DNA of 64,000 nt from Notamacropus eugenii (lineage: Eukaryota > Chordata > Mammalia > Diprotodontia > Macropodidae). This document shows positions 1 through 12,405 of this stretch, piece by piece; the stretch's first letter is position 1; each line of letters begins with the position of its first letter. Under the pieces are notes generated by a model. That model was not told where the DNA came from. It saw only the letters and a program-made list of their open reading frames with translations, and made no database searches. The position numbers and the translations under genes are program-made. The stretch is from contig NC_092879.1 in assembly GCF_028372415.1 (NCBI RefSeq), forward strand, positions 100,975,828-101,039,827. Direction: 5' to 3'.

Positions 1-1190
1 TTCATTGTTAGCTTGGAAGAGAGATGACCTTGGGGCTGGAGAGTCTTTTTTGGAGGGTCTGTTACAGAATGAAATCAAGATTAGGCTGCTTCTGCTTGGA
101 GACCCCCCCTGCCCCCCCCCCCCCAGCCAGACAGAATTGTCTCTCTGTGGCCAACACTCCCCTAGTTCTGGGAGGTCCCCAGCGTGGAATCTCCTCACAG
201 TGATGCTAATACCAGCCCAGAGCTGCTGGCCCATCCTGGCCCCCTAGAAATTCTCCAGAGGGGAACCCCACAACCTTCTCTCCTCACACTGGGAGGCTCC
301 AGCATCTCACTTGAATCACAAGCAGCCTCCCTTCTTTTGGAACTTGGGATTTGCTGAATTCTTTGACCCTGGGGCTCCTTCCATCCTCTTTCTTGGAACT
401 GTGCTTGTACCGTCCCTTTCCCTCAACCAGGAGCAATTGGGTGGAGGGAATTTCTGGGAGACAGATGTGGACATGATGAGGGAATAACTTTCTCATAAAG
501 TGGAAAGGACGACCTCAGGAGGCTGGGACTACTTTGTCACTGGAGATCTCCAAGCAAAAGCTGTGTGCCCACTTGTGGAGGATATCCAGAGGTGACGCCT
601 GCTCAGTTCTGAGATTGTGTGATAGATACTTCCATCTGCCCAGAAACAGAAGCCCCTTGGCCCACCTGCTATGCAGCTCCAAGCCAGCTCCTGGCCACTA
701 GGGATTCTTCTGGCTCCCCCCACCCAGTTTCTTGGAGCTCAGGTCTAACCTTGCCAGATCTCCAGCTGAGGTGCCCCTGCAGAGGGACTCAGTTCCCCCT
801 CCCTCCCATGGCAGCTGCAATTAAGCCTAATAAGCTTGTTCATCTGCTAATAGGCAAGGGGAGGGGGTGGGAGGGGGGTTAGTGGTGGCCTGCAGAAGAG
901 TATATAGCCTCTCTCCTTAATTAGTAGACCCCCCCTCCCTGAATCTTAACCCCCCTATCCTTGGTCTCCATGGCAACTGACTGGGTGAGCAGATTGCCTG
1001 GGGAGGACACCAGGCCTGTGGGTGGAGAAGCAGGAACAGGCAAGGAGCTAATGAGGGGATTGGAAGAAGGCTTCCTTTGGGCTGGGAGCTGTTCCAATCC
1101 CCCAGACTGCCCCTTTCTCTCCTGCTGTGGGCACTGCTGGCTGCTGTGAGACCAGGGCCAAGTCCTTACTAGAAAAGACCACTTGGGCAT
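1..1190. other. Unannotated intronic DNA
   Basis: No gene or dated repeat recognised. A C-homopolymer-rich tract sits at about 104-124. The short open frames here overlap on both strands and show no family features. By the NALF2 orientation this should be intron 1 or downstream of the gene. Confidence 0.5.
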
Positions 1191-1194
1191 TCCA

Positions 1195-1312
1195 ATTGGG
1201 TTCTGCTGCTTGCTGCCTTTCCCATAGGCCTCAGTTTCCTTACCTGTAAAACAAGTGGGTTGGACAAGATGACCACAGAAGTTTCTTTTGGCCTTAAGTC
1301 TGGGATCCTGTA
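1195..1312 (+). repeat. MIR-type SINE, 3' half
   Basis: Contains cctcagtttccttacctgta followed by the MIR-like tail ggttggacaagatgacc and gggatcctgt. Old and diverged. Confidence 0.65.
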
Positions 1313-1589
1313 AGAACACTTAGCAATCACAAGGAAAGTCCCCAGTTGTCAGGACAGAGGTATTCCCAACCTTGTTCCACTATCGAATGTAGATGGCCTG
1401 ATAGCCTTTTTCTCCCTAACACACAGGGTTATGGGCGCTCTAGGCAACCACAGGGGATATTTCACTGTGACTTGGCACCAGGAAAGGTAAATAGAGGCCA
1501 GGTTGTAAGAGATGCTGGCAGGTGGGCACAGTGTGGGAGGAACACAGTCAGCTGCCTGCTCCCCTGAAATTCTAGAGTGATAGATGTCT

Positions 1590-1745
1590 TCATAGAACTT
1601 AGATGTTAGCCAATCCAGCCCTTTCATTTTACAGAAGGGGGAAACTGAGGCCCCAAGAAAGGAAGGGACTTGCCCAAAGTCACATAGCTGTAAATGATAG
1701 TCCTGGGATTTGAACCCAGCTCTCTTTGACTTTCTAATTACAACC
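1590..1745 (-). repeat. MIR-type core-SINE
   Basis: Reverse core: cattttacagaagggggaaactgaggcc, then gacttgcccaaagtcacata and gggatttgaaccca. Confidence 0.75.
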
Positions 1746-2243
1746 TGTGATTTCTGAACCTGCAGAGTAAGAGTTTGGGTGAGGTGGTCCGAGGGTAACG
1801 TAGGGGAGCAAACCCTCTCTGGGGAGCCCCAGAATCTGTCATTGCCTTTGCAAGGAAGAAAGATAGGAAGAGGATGTCTGGACCCTGACCCCAATGTGGG
1901 TACAATGGTGGGGGTAGTTGCAGGGGGTGGGGGGGTCTCTTCTGATCTTAGCTCTCCATTCTGTGCAGAGCTCCTTCCCGAGTCCAGCCTAGACCCTGGC
2001 TCCTACAGTCCTGTTGCCATGGGAACGAGGAAGTGGGAAAGCAGAGAGTAACTGGAAGAAACATCAATTAGCCCCAAAAGAAAGCTGAGAAGGCGGCCTG
2101 GCCCTACCCCCGCTCCTTCCTGCTGCGCTGCTCCACCTCAGTACTTATATTCTTCTGAGACAACCAGGCATGGAGGGAGAAGCTTTTCTTTGTGCCCCCT
2201 CAAACTCTTTCCCAACTGGCCTTGGTCAAAGCAGCCAGAAAAG
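1746..2243. other. Unannotated intronic DNA
   Basis: No gene, RNA or repeat family recognised; GC-moderate with a G-rich patch near 1905-1935. Confidence 0.4.
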
Positions 2244-2790
2244 GACCTTTTCCCAAAGCTTAGAGCAGAAAGGGACCTCAGACACCATTGAATACAGCCT
2301 GCGCCACCTACAACATACCTGCCAAGCAGACATCCGACTTCTTCATAAAGAGCTCCAGTGATGGGGAACTCAGAGGTGGCCCCCATTGCTAGAAGGTGGT
2401 CCCTCCACTGGAGGATCGGCTCAGGTCTAGGGGCTGCCCACCCACTGCCTGCCCTCCCAAAGTACATGATCTTTTACTTGGCCGATACCTAATTTGTGCT
2501 GTTGCCCTGCCCCAGTAGATTGGGAGATCCCTGGGGACAGGGACCATTTTGAGAGAGTCAGAGCACTTAGTCAGTGCTTAATAGATGCTCCATTTCCCTC
2601 CCTCTGAAGGCAGCCCAATTTCACTTTTGGATAGTTCTCATTATGTCCCTAAGAAGAGGAATGCTCTGCCCTTCTTTGATGTTCCTTAATTGCTCCTGAT
2701 TCTGCCCTCTGGGGCAAAGCAAAAGAAATTGAATCCCTCTTCCACAAATGTGAAGACACTGGTCACCCCTAAGTTTCTCTTATTCACTTC
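2244..2790 (-). repeat. L3/CR1 LINE 3' end, split by an L2-like fragment
   Basis: The reverse complement of the CR1/L3 3' region: agaaagggacctcagacacc, ctccagtgatggggaactca, then after an interruption (about 2478-2600, an L2-like tail ending cagtgcttaatagatgctcc) gcagcccaatttcacttttgg and ctcctgattctgccctctgg. Confidence 0.7.
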
Positions 2791-2794
2791 GTCC

Positions 2795-3172
2795 GTCAAT
2801 CAACATTGACTAAGTGCCTACAATATGCCAGGCACTGTGCTAAGTGCTGGGGCAACAAAAAGAGGCAAAAGATGGTCCCCGCTCTCAAGGAGCTCATAGC
2901 CTAAAATAAATAAATATGTACAAGCAAGCTTTATACAGGACAGAGAGGAGGGAAGGCACTAGAATTTAGAAGGGATGGGAAATTTTCCTGTAGAAAATGG
3001 ATTTTAGTTGGGACTTAAAGGAAGCCAGAAAAACCAAGAAGTGGAGATGAGGGGGGACAAATGCCTGGGGTCAGGAGATGGAAGAGTATGGGAGGGGGAG
3101 CAGGGGGGAAGAAGACTGCTAAGGGAGGAGAGGCTAGGCCTTTGAATGCCAAACAGAGGATTCTGTATTAGT
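2795..3172 (+). repeat. Long dispersed repeat A ('ggcactgtgctaag' family)
   Basis: Starts tcaatcaacattgactaagt.. ccaggcactgtgctaagtgc, then ctctcaaggagctcatagcc, a length-variable middle, and aggcctttgaatgccaaaca. The same order of blocks recurs at about 10.6, 15.4, 26.5, 27.8, 33.7 and 41.5 kb. Family name not assigned. Confidence 0.7.
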
Positions 3173-5095
3173 ATACATTATGGATTATTTATTTGATAAA
3201 AACACTCCCAGTTTCTTTAGCTGATCCCCCTCTGGCCTACACCATGATTTCCTGTCTTCTCCCCATGCCTGCAGCCCACAGGGTGACACATGGAGCTCTC
3301 TGGCTGATGGGCCCTGCCACTGCTCCTGACATGAACAAGAGATTTCTAGGCTACAGGCACCATATGCCACACCTGCCAGAACCTAGACAATTTCAATGTG
3401 TTTCCTTTGGGGCACAGGAACTTGGAGTTCCTAATTTAATATATTTATTCTCCAGGATTCATAGTTCTTCCACCAAGGCCTGGGGCCCACTATGTGTTTG
3501 AACATGGCCTTGCTAGCCTTGACACCCACAGGCAAAACTTTTGGAAAGAGCTCTTCACGATTGTGGCAGGAAGCTTTTGGAGGGAAGCAGCATTCCTGGG
3601 AAGGGCTGAAATTCCACCTAGCCAGTCAAGGAACCTGTGGTTCCCTTGCTGATTTGTTGTCTACTTCTTGGAGCCCGACTCCTTTCTCACTGCAAGATCT
3701 CTGTTTCCTCATCTGAAAAATGGGCACAGACACTCTTCTCATAATCTGAAGACCTAAGACTTCTGATCAGCACCATTCATTGCATGGGCAACAGGGGCCA
3801 ACTGAACAATGTGACTCCACATCCCTGCTTCTAACCCTTCATCCTCTGCACGGCTGTGAAATGGGGTCCCTGAAGTGCTGGTTGGACCATGTCCTTCTTT
3901 TGCTGGCCATGGAAAGGCCCTCCTCGTCTGCTTGCCCACAGTCCACCTTTCCAGACTGATTACCCCACCTTAGCCCTCTAGCCAGACTGGCCTGCTAACT
4001 GGCCCCTTCCTCACCTCTGTTTCCTAGAACTCTGAGATCCATTCAAGGCAATTCCCCACTCTCCTCTTCCTCCTCACCCACTGCCAGTCTGGTGGTGCCT
4101 GATCATTTCCAAGGTCACTTCAAATTCAGTAACATGTGTCTTCTTCCACGTTGCCTGCTATACTCAAACCATCAGCCCAGCCCATCCTCCAAAGCCCTCC
4201 AAGGGCTACTTCTGGATGCTGGGCCTCTCTGGGGAACCTATTCTTGTAGCTGCCTCTGCACCTGCCATCCCTCAGCACTTTTACTTTTCCATCTTTCCTT
4301 TAAAAAGCTAGGAAAGTCCTTTGGAGGAAAACCCAACCCCTGTCCTGGAGGAAGAAATGAGCTGGGGTTGACAAAAGCAAAAAGTCCAAGCATTGTGGGA
4401 CTGGAGAAGGTAGTGGCACTCTCACCAGAGGGAGCTGCAGAGGCTTATCTTTGGAAGTATCATCTCCTGGCATGGGAATGGATGGATCTTGCAATAGCCC
4501 AGCAGAAATGCAGGTGTATCCAGCTGTGGCTGGTGGCCCTTCATTCCACCATGGTGAGAATGGCCACTTCCCCAATGTCGGTGGCCCATGGTCCTCCACC
4601 TGTGCTCTCCCAATTGGGCCTCCTACCAGACATGAGCTGGATGCAGCAGTGGAAACATGGGGAAGGGACCATTTGCCTACAGCACTGCGGGGTGAGTGAG
4701 GTGAGGCTGCCAAAGGGAAAGGGTAAGTAAAACAGGAGGCAGACTTCACAGACTTCAGGTGGGGAAGGAGCTGAGTCTGGCATGGAGCTCCTGCTCTGAG
4801 TTGGATTTTCTCCCTGGGGTTGGTATCTCCCTTCTCAGAGCCCTTCTTCCTAGGTAAAAGAGAACAATGTGACTTTAGTCAAGCCTGGGAGGGGAGGCCC
4901 CAAGGCCAAGAATGGGAGACTTGGGTGTGGACACACCCTTGCTGCAGAGGGCATCTGACTGATAGGAAATACTGTGGTGGATGCTCAGTGAAAGTCACAT
5001 TCCCTAGAGCAGGACACATGAGGAGGGGAGCGCTTCACTATGCCAAGTCAGGGAGGGCACAAGCAGGAGACAGGGAAGGATCATGGGAGCATGAT
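3173..5095. other. Unannotated intronic DNA
   Basis: No recognised gene or repeat except a short MIR-like scrap (about 3688-3735, tctgtttcctcatctgaaaa). A 212-codon plus-strand open frame (4092-4730) has no recognisable domain and overlaps open minus-strand frames; it is not called as a gene. Confidence 0.4.
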
Positions 5096-5478
5096 ACACA
5101 TGTTACCCTACTACTCAAAAATCTTCAGGACTCCTTACTGCTTCCCAAGGAAAGTTCTGATTCCTTTGCCCTGCATTCAAGGCTCCTCAACATCTCATAT
5201 GTGCCCTGTTATGCATTCTGTGCTCCTCCCATCCAAATGCCACCTCCCCTCCTCTGGAAGGCTGGGGCTAATGACCTCCTCCCTCTGACCTCCTAGAATA
5301 CTTTCATCTGTATCTTTTTGATGTATTTTTGTAATACTGTCCATCATAGTTACTCTGAGCGTGTCTTATCTTGCTACCAAATGGTAAGCTTCCTGAGGGC
5401 AGGGACAATGTCATCTTTGAGCTTGAATTCTACCACATCCCCCAGAACTGAATCATTATTTGCAGAATGAATGAATGA
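5096..5478 (+). repeat. L2 LINE 3' end
   Basis: Ordered L2 3' blocks: ttcaaggctcctcaacatct, then atggtaagcttcctgagggcagggacaatgtc, ending in gaatgaatgaac. Confidence 0.75.
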
Positions 5479-5752
5479 ACTTCAAGGAAGGTGATTCTGA
5501 GTTCAACTTCAAGCCCTGCTCTTATGTCAATATGTGGGCTGGGGAGGAAGCAATAGCTCAATTGCATTTGAGTTCTAGTAAAATATCTTATGAGCCAAGA
5601 TAAAGATGAATGCAGTATCCATGGGCTCACAGCCCCCTGCACTGGATGGGCCTCCTGAAATTCTGAGAGCCTCAGCCCCAAGGGCCAAAGTCAGCACTAG
5701 GGACAGTTCCCCCCATACATAAATGGACAAGCACAAACACGTGTGTGGGTGA

Positions 5753-5754
<2 letters not shown>

Positions 5755-5797
<43 letters not shown>
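5755..5797. repeat. (CA)n microsatellite
   Basis: About 20 CA units. Confidence 0.98.
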
Positions 5798-5799
<2 letters not shown>

Positions 5800-5800
<1 letters not shown>

Positions 5801-6350
5801 TTTCCCCATTTGATCTCCTTTACTGGTGAGGCAGTCAGGATCAACATAGTCACCCATGGCCAAAGTGATGTGAGGAGCCCTCTGAGAACTAGTTGAGACT
5901 AGGATTAAGATGACAACCAGTAAAACTAAACAGATAATGGATATTTATTTAAATAGTAAGAAAATAAGGAGCAGCTGTCAGGCGTCTCAGTTAAGAAGTA
6001 ATCAACTGCAGCCTGGCCTAGGTAGCTGGAGAACCAGAGCGTCCAAATCCCAGTCTGCCTCAGCTCCTCCCATTCTCTGGTGATCTACCTGGCCTTAGCC
6101 CAGAAGACAGCATTTGGACAGACTCTAGATGAGTAGAGAGAGCCTGGCTAAACGATAGTGCAACAGGTCCTAAGTCCCTACTCAGATGAGCTGTGACATC
6201 AAGAGTGGCCTGGATATGAGAAAGTGATGTGGAGAAGCTGGCCGCTGCTGAGTGCCACATCAAAGGCTCGGGAGAGATCAAAGCGGCAGCAGTGAGCTCT
6301 TCGAAATCAGTAAACAACTTTTTTCTACTGGTGATCCAAGCTCAGATCTG
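5800..6350. other. Unannotated intronic DNA
   Basis: No gene or repeat family recognised; contains taagaaaataagg-type A-rich sequence only. Confidence 0.35.
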
Positions 6351-6354
6351 ATCA

Positions 6355-6815
6355 CCATTACAGACCCAAAACTGATTCACTTTGCCCCACATAGCCTTGG
6401 CCATCAGCAGCCCCACTTTGGCCTACTGCAACAACCTTGTTGGACTCCACATTTCTATTTTACCCCTGCTCCATCCACCTGTCACACAACTGGCTGAATC
6501 ACCTTCTTAAAGCAAGTCACTCCCCTGCCCAAGAAGCCTCAGAGGCACATCAGAATGACCAGCAAACAAAATCACAAATGCCTCCATTTGACACTCAATC
6601 CCTTCCCAATACAGCTCTCTCTACCATACATCATTCCCTCTCACACGCTTTATTTTAGCCAAACCAACTTCTGGTCTGTCTTCCACTCTCATTGTTCCAT
6701 GTCCCACCTCATTGAGCTTGCACAAGTCCCTCATACCCCACTTCTGTCTCTGCCCCAGTTCCTACCACAGTGTCTGCACATAGTAGGTGTTTAATAAATG
6801 CTTGTTTCTATGTTG
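6355..6815 (+). repeat. L2 LINE 3' end
   Basis: Blocks in L2 order: aaagcaagtcactcccctgc, ..ttccactctcattgttccat, ccacagtgtctgcacatagtaggtgtttaataaatgcttg. Confidence 0.8.
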
Positions 6816-7379
6816 AATTATATGCAGAGTGAAATATTCTGTCCCAGAGGGAAGATGAAGCTTGTCCAGGGCCCAGAGCAGGGAGGGCATTCCTGTCGTC
6901 CAATGACCAGCACTAGTTTCCTGAATGGGGGAACTCCAGAATATTTTCTTCCCTCTCTTTAGTGTATCAATCCTGCCCCCTTCTCTATGGCAGAGAGTTC
7001 TATGATCATATCCAACCTTACCGTAACCTGAGCCACTCAAGAGGCATATCTGTGACTAGCCCAAGGCCTCTTGGCACTCAAGAGCATAAGAAACCTCCCC
7101 TGATTCCTTTATGATTCAGAGAGTATTTAGAACAAGGGCCCCAGGAATCATTTGGGGTATAAGTGTGGAGTGATGCCCTCTGATTCTAAGAATGTCATGC
7201 TTAGTCTCTTGGTTTAGGGGGACTTTCTAGCTCTGTATCACCCCTCTACTTTACCTTGACCACTTATGGCTTTCCCTACTTCCCCCCTCAGTGGACCCAA
7301 GTCCCCAGGGTGGTTAGTGATTACTTAGGGTTGAGAACAAATCAAACTACTTAGGCTTATTTCCATTTTTGAAAAGCAT
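6816..7379. other. Unannotated intronic DNA
   Basis: Nothing recognised on either strand. Confidence 0.35.
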
Positions 7380-8335
7380 TCCTAATCAAGTAGACCTGGA
7401 GAACAGGGTAGACATAGTATAGCTAGAATTTTGTAAAGTATCCAGTAGAGACTCTCATGACATCCTTGAGGACCAGATGAAGACAGGGAGCCTGAATGAT
7501 AGGCCAGAGAGGTGCGTCCCAAAGTGGTCCGTAGGTCAGATTCAAAGAGTGGTGAGTCATGTGTCAATGTCCTAGACCTATTTCGGGATATTGACTATTT
7601 TCATCAGTGATTTAGATGATATTGAGTTGGCATATAGAGAGAGATGACATGAATGCAGCAGGGAAGGGCAGCCTAACATTTTGAGCAACAAAAACAAATC
7701 AAAAGACCTAACCTTGACTGGTTGTAAAGATGAGAAGAAGCTAGAACGAGCTAGGTAAGCATTAGTAGGCATGAGTGTAAAGCCCTACATGTGGGTTAAG
7801 GAAGAAAACACAAATGCAAAAGCATGATATGAGGGAGGGGGAACTAGAGAGGAAAGTTCTGAGATAAAAAAAGATGTGGGGAGGTGTGAGTAAACGGTCT
7901 GCCAGGGCATTCAGGGGAATCATGGTAGGTGACCACTGATAGAAGTCTAGTGTCCCAAGGGAGAGGGGTGATCATCGCACCATCCTCTGCCCTGGCCAGA
8001 TGCTGACAGATGGGAGCACCTCCAGGGCCACCAAAGGACCAGGAGAAAGTCTGGGAGAGAGAAGAATTCTATTCTTCATGCAGAAATGAGGTGAGGCCTC
8101 TTTGTCTTGGCCCTACAGGAAGGTAGATATTTGCTCAGTAGAAAGAAAACCCTAAGAATCATTTGAGCTATCCCAAAATGGAGAGAGTTGCCCTGAAGGT
8201 TAGTATCATGGAGGTCTTTGAGCAGAAAGAGGATGGTCACTGTTCAGGGACAATGTAGACAAGGCTTCTTATTTCAATGGGTCAGGATGGTCTTTGAGGT
8301 CTTTTCCAATTTTATGATTCTCAAGTCTATGATTT
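7380..8335 (+). repeat. L3/CR1 LINE: decayed reverse transcriptase to 3' end
   Basis: Broken translations recall CR1-type reverse transcriptase (a VDIV.LEFCK block near 7400, a FHQ.FR.. 'island' near 7600, and CKALHVG near 7780). The 3' end at about 8230-8335 (ggtcactgttcagggacaat..ggtctttgaggtcttttccaa..tatgatt) is the CR1/L3 terminal sequence. Many stops and indels; inactive. Confidence 0.65.
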
Positions 8336-9237
8336 GGCACCACTTTGGGCAATCTACATGGACCCACTTGAATTTCTTGGAGGACAGAGTGTAAATGTTT
8401 TAGATGGGATTCCCTGTAGGGATTAAAAATAGTTATATTAGACTTCAACGTAAATGAAGTCTCCCATTACACTCAGCAAGTTGTTTACCAAGGGCTGCAA
8501 CACTTCTCCATCCCAAGTGATGACAGAAAAAAGCTTCACCCAAGCTATAGTGGGTAATGAATAGAGTCTTTGTCCTTGCCCCCGAGGACAGCTCCAACTA
8601 CCAGGAACCTGGCCATAGACACAGCAGAGAAAGAACTTTGAAGTCAACAAAGTCCTGCCAGGACTTCAAGGACGCCATCCATGGAGGGTATCAGCTAAAA
8701 CAACACACTTAGTTACTGCACTAAGTCTCTTATAGGAGCCACGAGACCTAACACAGCCCTTTGTGCAGGAGGCCCAAGAAAGATCCTGAGGCTGTTGGAA
8801 GGGCTGCTTTTTTTCAAGTTCCCAGTGTATCTGGAACCTCCCACTCCATATTTTGCAAGACAAAACCACTTACTCCAAATGAGAGGGAGGGAATGGGGGA
8901 AGACTATGGCCCTGATCTTTCTTGAATGGGTGGCTAGGTTTGGCTTTGTGGGGTTTATATCCAAATAAACATTCTGGAGAATACTCAGCAGTATTTCCCC
9001 AAGGTTCAGCAAATGTAGTTAGCACCCCACAGTATCCTGGCTTTATCAGCAAGGGCCAAAGTCTCAAACTCATCCAGATAGTGGAGCCCCCAAATTCCCT
9101 GAGGGACATTGGATTCTCTGGGTCACGGCTGCCTCCCTTTCCCACCTCCCCACTCCCACCTCCATCTCTGCTGCCTCCAGACACAGAAGCAGCTAACATA
9201 AGGGACTCCTTCCTCCCTAGGATGATAAGGTTTTAAC
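8336..9237. other. Unannotated intronic DNA
   Basis: No gene or repeat family recognised. Confidence 0.35.
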
Positions 9238-9376
9238 GTAGTAGTAGTAGTAGTAGTAGTGGTAGTGGTAGTAGTTATCACCATAGTAGAGAGAAGAAGA
9301 AGATGAAGAAGAAGAAGGAGAAGGAGAAGGAAAAGAAGGAGAAGAAGGAGGAGGAGGAGAAGGAGAAGGAGAAATG
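9238..9376. repeat. Compound (AGT)n-(AGA/AGG)n microsatellite
   Basis: AGT/GGT triplets (about 9240-9275) run into a purine tract of GAAGAA, GAAGGA and GAGGAG triplets. It sits directly in front of an L2 tail. Confidence 0.95.
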
Positions 9377-9440
9377 TTTCAGCACTTGGCACAGTGCCTG
9401 GCACATAGTATGCATTGAAATGTTTATTGATTGACTAATA
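9377..9440 (+). repeat. L2 3' terminus
   Basis: cagcacttggcacagtgcct ggcacatagtatgc.. fttattgattgac-type ending. Confidence 0.7.
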
Positions 9441-9454
9441 ATATAGATCTGCAT

Positions 9455-9692
9455 ATACAACACTTTCAAGTTTTCAAAATGCTTTTTATGTATTTTTATA
9501 CATGAAAATCTGATCCTCACCACAACCTTGTAGGGGTAAGTCCTGCTGGTATTTTGTCCCCATCTTGTAGATGAGAAAACTGAGGTTTGGAGGCATTCAG
9601 AGGACTTAATGCATGGTTAGGAAATGGGATTCAAACTCAGGTCTTCCTGCCTCTAGGCCCTAAACTCTATCCACTAAGCCACTTGTGCGACC
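9455..9692 (-). repeat. MIR-type core-SINE
   Basis: Reverse core with gatgagaaaactgaggtttg, gggattcaaactcaggtctt and ctatccactaagccac. Confidence 0.8.
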
Positions 9693-9719
9693 TTCCCTGG
9701 ACTTCATTGTAGGACCTGA

Positions 9720-10050
9720 GCTTTATCCCAGACTCTTTGAGTTGGTGGGGACCCTAGAAGTCACCAAGTCCATCCCTGATCTGTTCCAGAATCCTCTCTA
9801 AAATCCCTGACAAGTGGTCACCCAGACTCTGCTTGAATACCTCCATTGATGGGGCAATTTGCTCTCTCCCAGGACAGCTGGTTCCATTTTGGCAAGCTCT
9901 AGGATTTAAGGAGATTTCCCCTATTCTGAGATGCAATTCACTTCTCTTCAGCTCCCCCCTTCCCCCATGGCTCTGGGTTCTGCCCTCTGACTCCAAGAAA
10001 AGGCCCATATCTGCCATATGACAATTCTTTCCATCTCATTTGCTCTTTCC
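9720..10050 (-). repeat. L3/CR1 LINE 3' end
   Basis: Reverse of the CR1 3' end: gtggggaccctagaagtcac, tccctgacaagtggtcaccc, ctgcttgaatacctccattg, then ttctgccctctgac. Confidence 0.75.
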
Positions 10051-10565
10051 AGATGTGTCATTGAATGGTAGAGTTGGAGAAGACTTTTGAGCTCACACGT
10101 ATCCTCATTCACCAGTGGAGGAGTTGGTGTCTTGGTCTGTTCTCCCTTAAGGGCTTTCCCAAAGAGCTTCGGTTCACCTCAGAAAGTGTGATTGGCAAGA
10201 TTCCTGACACTTGGGAGCTGAGACCATTGGGCTTGTCCCAGGTTTTGTTTCTCCCTAGACAGAGGCCCACATCTTCTGGGCACATTGCATGGCTCCTGCC
10301 CACCTTTGCTCCATACTCATCCATCATCCACCCCAGATGCTGGAGCCTTGGACAAGGACCCTTCCAGGGGGACCTATGGAGAGAGCACCTCGCCCCCCAC
10401 CCCACATTTCAAAGGGAAAGAGCTTAGGACAAACTGACAGCAGACCTACAAGTTGGCATCCCAACTACCAGTGAGTCATCCGTTCTTTTGCTCCCTATTC
10501 ACTGAACTGTTCCACTACCAATTGCCTCAGTGAGGGCACTGGAGTCTTATTCACAAAGGGAACCC
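10051..10565. other. Unannotated intronic DNA
   Basis: Nothing recognised. Confidence 0.35.
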
Positions 10566-10606
10566 CTCCATCCATTGATCCATCCATCCATCCATTCATT
10601 CATCCA
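10566..10606. repeat. (CCAT)n microsatellite
   Basis: CCAT/TCAT tetramers at the head of a dispersed repeat A copy. Confidence 0.9.
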
Positions 10607-10915
10607 TGTACTCATTCAAATAGCCTTTGATAAGTGACTATTGTGGCAGACCCTGGGGACACTGAGACAAAGACAAAAATCAAACAGTCCCTGATCTCAA
10701 AGATTTTGATAACTAGGGGACTACCACAGGCAAACAGCTGAATCACTGCAGAGTCAATACAAACTAGATAGGTGCTAAGGAAGGTGGGGAGGCAGAGGAT
10801 CAGGGATTTGGGTCAGTGTCGGGTTAGCTGAGCCTTGAGGGAAACTTGAGTCTAAGAGGTAGAGAGCTGAGGAGGATGGCCTGTATAAAGGCTCAGTGGT
10901 GGAAGATGGTTCCCT
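10607..10915 (+). repeat. Long dispersed repeat A, fragment
   Basis: tactcattcaaatagccttt, gacactgagacaaagacaaa and a quantity of diverged A-family blocks; weaker than the 2.8-kb copy. Confidence 0.5.
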
Positions 10916-12190
10916 TTGCATGTGACTTGTCTCCATCCATCCACATCAAGGTGTCAGTTGCTCCTTGACAGCATCATTTAGGGTTGTGAGTGTGGGATAT
11001 GGGGGTAATGTTCCATAAGTCTATAGGCAGGAAGAGAGTGATATATCTTGCAGCTTTGGTCTCACAGTACTTCAAGAGGATGGACCATTCACTTGACCAG
11101 AAAGGGAGCTCCTTGGTCTCCCAACTCCAACAGAAATCCCTGATGTTCAAAGCCTTTACTTCCCTTATCATCCCTTGACAGTAACCAAGTCAACACTAAT
11201 CAGATGGCCACATAAATAGCAGGAAGAGCTCCAATGCAGCCAGTTTCCTACAGTCCAGTGCTTCCTTGCTAGCCTAAGGGGCTGGAGAACACAAAGCCAT
11301 GAACCCCTTTCCCAACCCAATGGCCTCACCCATCTCACAGCTTCTAGGATGATGGCTCCTCCCCCTAGCCCACGTGGAAGTGGCCACCAAGAGCCCATTT
11401 CCCTGCTTTCCCCTTTTACTCAACCCAGAGATCTCTCTTTTTGATGGAGGAGCTGATGGTTCCAGCTTTTTTCTGCCTTTGGGACCTCTAGTTGGTAAGG
11501 GTCACACTGGCCATGGGTAGCTTATTGTCTTTAGACCCCTTGTTTGACCCTTCCAAGGTTTCTATTATTAGTATGGCTTCAGATGTGCCCACGGTTCTCC
11601 CCAGTCACCTGGGCTGGCCTTTTGGTGAAAAGTCTAAAGACTGCTGCCCGGAGCCGGGACTTGGACTATGGCTAACCTGCTGCCTTAAATACCAACAAAG
11701 GGAGCCATAAACTCTCCAGGTCCTGCAGACCCCTAGCACCCGCCTATTTGGGCGGAGGAGAAACAACTCAGATGTCCCTCTGTCAGCCTGCATGGCTCCA
11801 TTGTCCCCTCCCCACCTCTTATGGAGTCCTCTGTTCATTCATCAATGATTGAGCAAATTCCAGTTGCATTCCAGGCACGCTGCTGGGGATATAGAGACAT
11901 GGACAAGAAAGTCCTTGCCTTCCAGGAGCACGTCCACCTCATTGGCATCACCAGCTGAATGAGAAAGTCTCTAATTCCAGCTCCTATCTGCAGAATTTTC
12001 ACTTTTGCCCTCCTCAATGGCAATAGAACTAGGGGATCATAGAGGCAGAGCCAGTGTGGGCTGTGAGAGCGAGAAACAAAAGACGGTGGCCTCCAGCCCC
12101 CCGAGGCTAGGCTAGCTGTCGGTCCAGAATACTACTCCAGCTTCAGAGCTGTTCTTGACACAAAGGTAATAAAAAAGACCTCTCTGTTGT
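10916..12190. other. Unannotated intronic DNA
   Basis: Mostly unrecognised. A short dispersed repeat A piece lies at about 11838-11945 (ctgctggggatatagagaca..ccttgccttccaggagc). Confidence 0.35.
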
Positions 12191-12194
12191 GGAA

Positions 12195-12405
12195 CCCCTG
12201 GAGCAGGGGTGGGGCGGTGGGCAGGCAAGAAGAGTTGGGCTTTCCCTGGGGAAGAAGTGGGCTTTCTGGGGGGGGCAGAATTTCCCTGGAGGGGGGACAG
12301 GCTTTCCCTTGGGGGGTAGATTTTCTCTGAGGGGCAGGCTTTTCCTTGGGGGGGACTTTCTCTGTGGTTTTTATATCAGTGCTTCCCTGGGGAAGTTTTG
12401 TGCAC
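12195..12405. repeat. G-rich minisatellite, about 25-30-bp diverged units
   Basis: Repeated gggctttccctggggaaga, ggctttctgggggg, ggctttcccttggggggtag, ggcttttccttggggggg. Long G runs recur about every 25-30 bp on the plus strand. Confidence 0.8.

Noticed and set aside
4092..4730. 212-codon plus-strand open frame
   Set aside because: No domain or family recalled, open frames overlap on the opposite strand, no splice or promoter context; chance in GC-moderate DNA.
9238..9376. Possible CRISPR-like or regulatory repeat array
   Set aside because: Simple triplet microsatellite; eukaryotic genome context.
9123..9404. Minus-strand frame with Thr and Leu runs
   Set aside because: Translation of the AGT/AGA microsatellite.
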